This document shows, piece after piece, positions 12,551 to 13,587 of a DNA stretch of 13,587 bases. Under the pieces are notes generated by a model. The model searched no databases and was not told the DNA's origin. It saw only the letters and a program-made list of their open reading frames with translations. The stretch's first letter is position 1. Every line of letters begins with the position of its first letter. The position numbers and the translations under genes are program-made. Source of the DNA: Tannerella sp. (lineage in GTDB: Bacteria > Bacteroidota > Bacteroidia > Bacteroidales > Tannerellaceae); NCBI GenBank assembly GCA_031282485.1, contig JAITDQ010000159.1, positions 1 through 13,587 on the forward strand. The letters run 5' to 3'.

Positions 12551-13587
12551 TTACTCTCCAATCAGAAAGGAACTGTCGCCATAGCTTAAAAATCGGAAAT
12601 CGTGCTGCAGCGCGTAGTCGTAAATTTTTTTCCAGTCGCCTTTCACAAATGCGGAAACGAGCAGTAAAAGGGTGCTTTTCGGCTGATGAAAATTCGTTAT
12701 CATGTTATTTACGAGATGGAATTTATATCCGGGTACAATGATTATTTCCGTGGAGGCGATAAGTTTTCCGAGATGATTTTTGTCGAGATAACCTAAAATA
12801 TTTTTTAAAGCATCTTCGGTGGATATCGGCGGTAATTCGTTCTGCCTGTAGGGTATCCATTGTTTTACGGCGAGCATTTCGGGTGTTGCATCAGGATTGG
12901 CGGCAAGCGTGGCGCCAATATAATACAGGCTTTCGAGCGTACGTACCGACGTCGTTCCGACAGCCGTTATACGGCCGGTATAAGTAATCAGGCGGGCTAT
13001 GACCGGGCGGTCGACCGAGAAAAATTCGGTATGCATCTCGTGCTCGCCGATTGTATCGGTTTGTACGGGTTTGAATGTCCCGGCTCCCACATGTAGTGTT
13101 ATTTCTTCACGGATGAATCCTTTGCGGTCGAGAGCGTCCAGTATTCCGGAGGTGAAATGCAGTCCTGCCGTCGGCGCGGCAACCGAGCCTTTGATTTTCG
13201 AGTAAACGGTCTGGTATGTTTGCAAATCGGACGACGTCGTTTCGCGGTTCAGATAAGGCGGGATAGGGAGTACCCCTGCCGCATCGAGGATTTCAGCAAA
13301 AGTGTATGACGCATGACGCGTATTGTCTTGCGGGTTAGCGGATACCGGCGTCGCGTTCTCCCAGCGAAACAATATCGTATGCGTATTGCCATGCGATTGT
13401 TCGCGCTCGGCCGTCAACGTCACCGTGTCGTTCCCGATTAAAAAAGTTCTTTCTAACATACGCGTACGCCAGCGTTTCAGGTTGCCGACAAGGCACGTCC
13501 AGCGACACTGTCCGCACGCCTGAAAATTCATTGCATAATCGCGCGGGTCTTCCGGTTCGAGGCAGAATATTTCGATTTGCGCCCCCG
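12551..13587 (-). CDS. queA: S-adenosylmethionine:tRNA ribosyltransferase-isomerase, N-terminus cut by window edge
   Basis: QueA transfers and isomerises the ribosyl group of SAM onto 7-aminomethyl-7-deazaguanine in tRNA, making epoxyqueuosine in the cytoplasm. The 345 codons visible include the family motifs YQTVYSKIKGSVAAPTAGLHF, ITLHVGAGTFKPVQ, AVGTTSVRTLES, ITNFHQPKSTLLLLVSAF and FRFLSYGDSSFL. The frame is open through 13587, and residues before the Met at 13531 (AQIEIFCLEPEDPRDYA) still match the family, so that Met is internal and the true start lies outside the window. Compared with E. coli QueA, the middle carries the longer insertion seen in Bacteroidetes versions. It is a housekeeping gene, probably unrelated to the sulfatase locus, and marks its upstream border. 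No strong terminator is visible after it. Confidence 0.96.
   Translation of the reverse strand, partial: GAQIEIFCLEPEDPRDYAMNFQACGQCRWTCLVGNLKRWRTRMLERTFLIGNDTVTLTAEREQSHGNTHTILFRWENATPVSANPQDNTRHASYTFAEILDAAGVLPIPPYLNRETTSSDLQTYQTVYSKIKGSVAAPTAGLHFTSGILDALDRKGFIREEITLHVGAGTFKPVQTDTIGEHEMHTEFFSVDRPVIARLITYTGRITAVGTTSVRTLESLYYIGATLAANPDATPEMLAVKQWIPYRQNELPPISTEDALKNILGYLDKNHLGKLIASTEIIIVPGYKFHLVNNMITNFHQPKSTLLLLVSAFVKGDWKKIYDYALQHDFRFLSYGDSSFLIGE

Noticed and set aside
13529..13531. Met codon at 13531 as the queA start
   Set aside because: The frame stays open upstream to the window edge and the upstream residues still match QueA, so the gene begins outside the window.

Overview
The window looks like part of a chromosome from a gut-type or related Bacteroidales bacterium. 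It holds an adjacent SusC/SusD pair, Ser-type sulfatases with Bacteroidetes-style signal peptides, an HU-like/DUF4469 DNA-binding protein typical of this order, and promoter elements close to the Bacteroidetes -33/-7 form. The genus cannot be fixed from the sequence. Every credible gene is on the minus strand, so the locus reads from right to left. No tRNA, rRNA, CRISPR array, transposase or integrase was seen.

Layout in the direction of transcription: (1) 13587-12551, the C-terminal three quarters of queA (queuosine biosynthesis), a housekeeping gene that borders the locus. (2) 12550-12209, a 342-base gene-free stretch with an AT palindrome, a TACCA-N6-TGGTA operator-like palindrome, a Bacteroidetes-type promoter and a roughly 230-nt structured leader. 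(3) 12208-3219, a probable operon of susC, susD, sulfatase A and sulfatase B with gaps of 31, 22 and 102 bases, closed by a strong hairpin terminator at 3179-3149. (4) 3218-3003, a regulatory gap with a second copy of the same operator-promoter arrangement. (5) 3002-2268, the HU-like/DUF4469 gene, whose 3' end runs into a 23-bp tandem repeat array. (6) 2140-710, sulfatase C. (7) 683-1, a rhodanese-thioredoxin fusion cut off by the window edge.

Taken together, regions 3 to 6 form a sulfatase-rich polysaccharide (or sulfate-ester) utilization locus. SusC/SusD would bind a sulfated ligand and import it across the outer membrane, and three exported sulfatases would remove sulfate groups. All three sulfatases carry Ser at the formylglycine position, so all would need a radical-SAM maturase (anSME type) encoded elsewhere. 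No glycoside hydrolase, sigma/anti-sigma pair or hybrid two-component regulator is visible, so the substrate and the regulator are unknown.

The most interesting observation is that the susC promoter and the HU/DUF4469 promoter share a 16-bp palindrome at exactly the same distance from matching -7 boxes, which suggests one transcription factor controls both units. Other points are a signal-peptide segment shared between sulfatases B and C but with different sorting signals, a sulfatase (A) lacking the usual active-site His, the 23-bp repeat array, and a rhodanese domain with Ser in place of its catalytic Cys.
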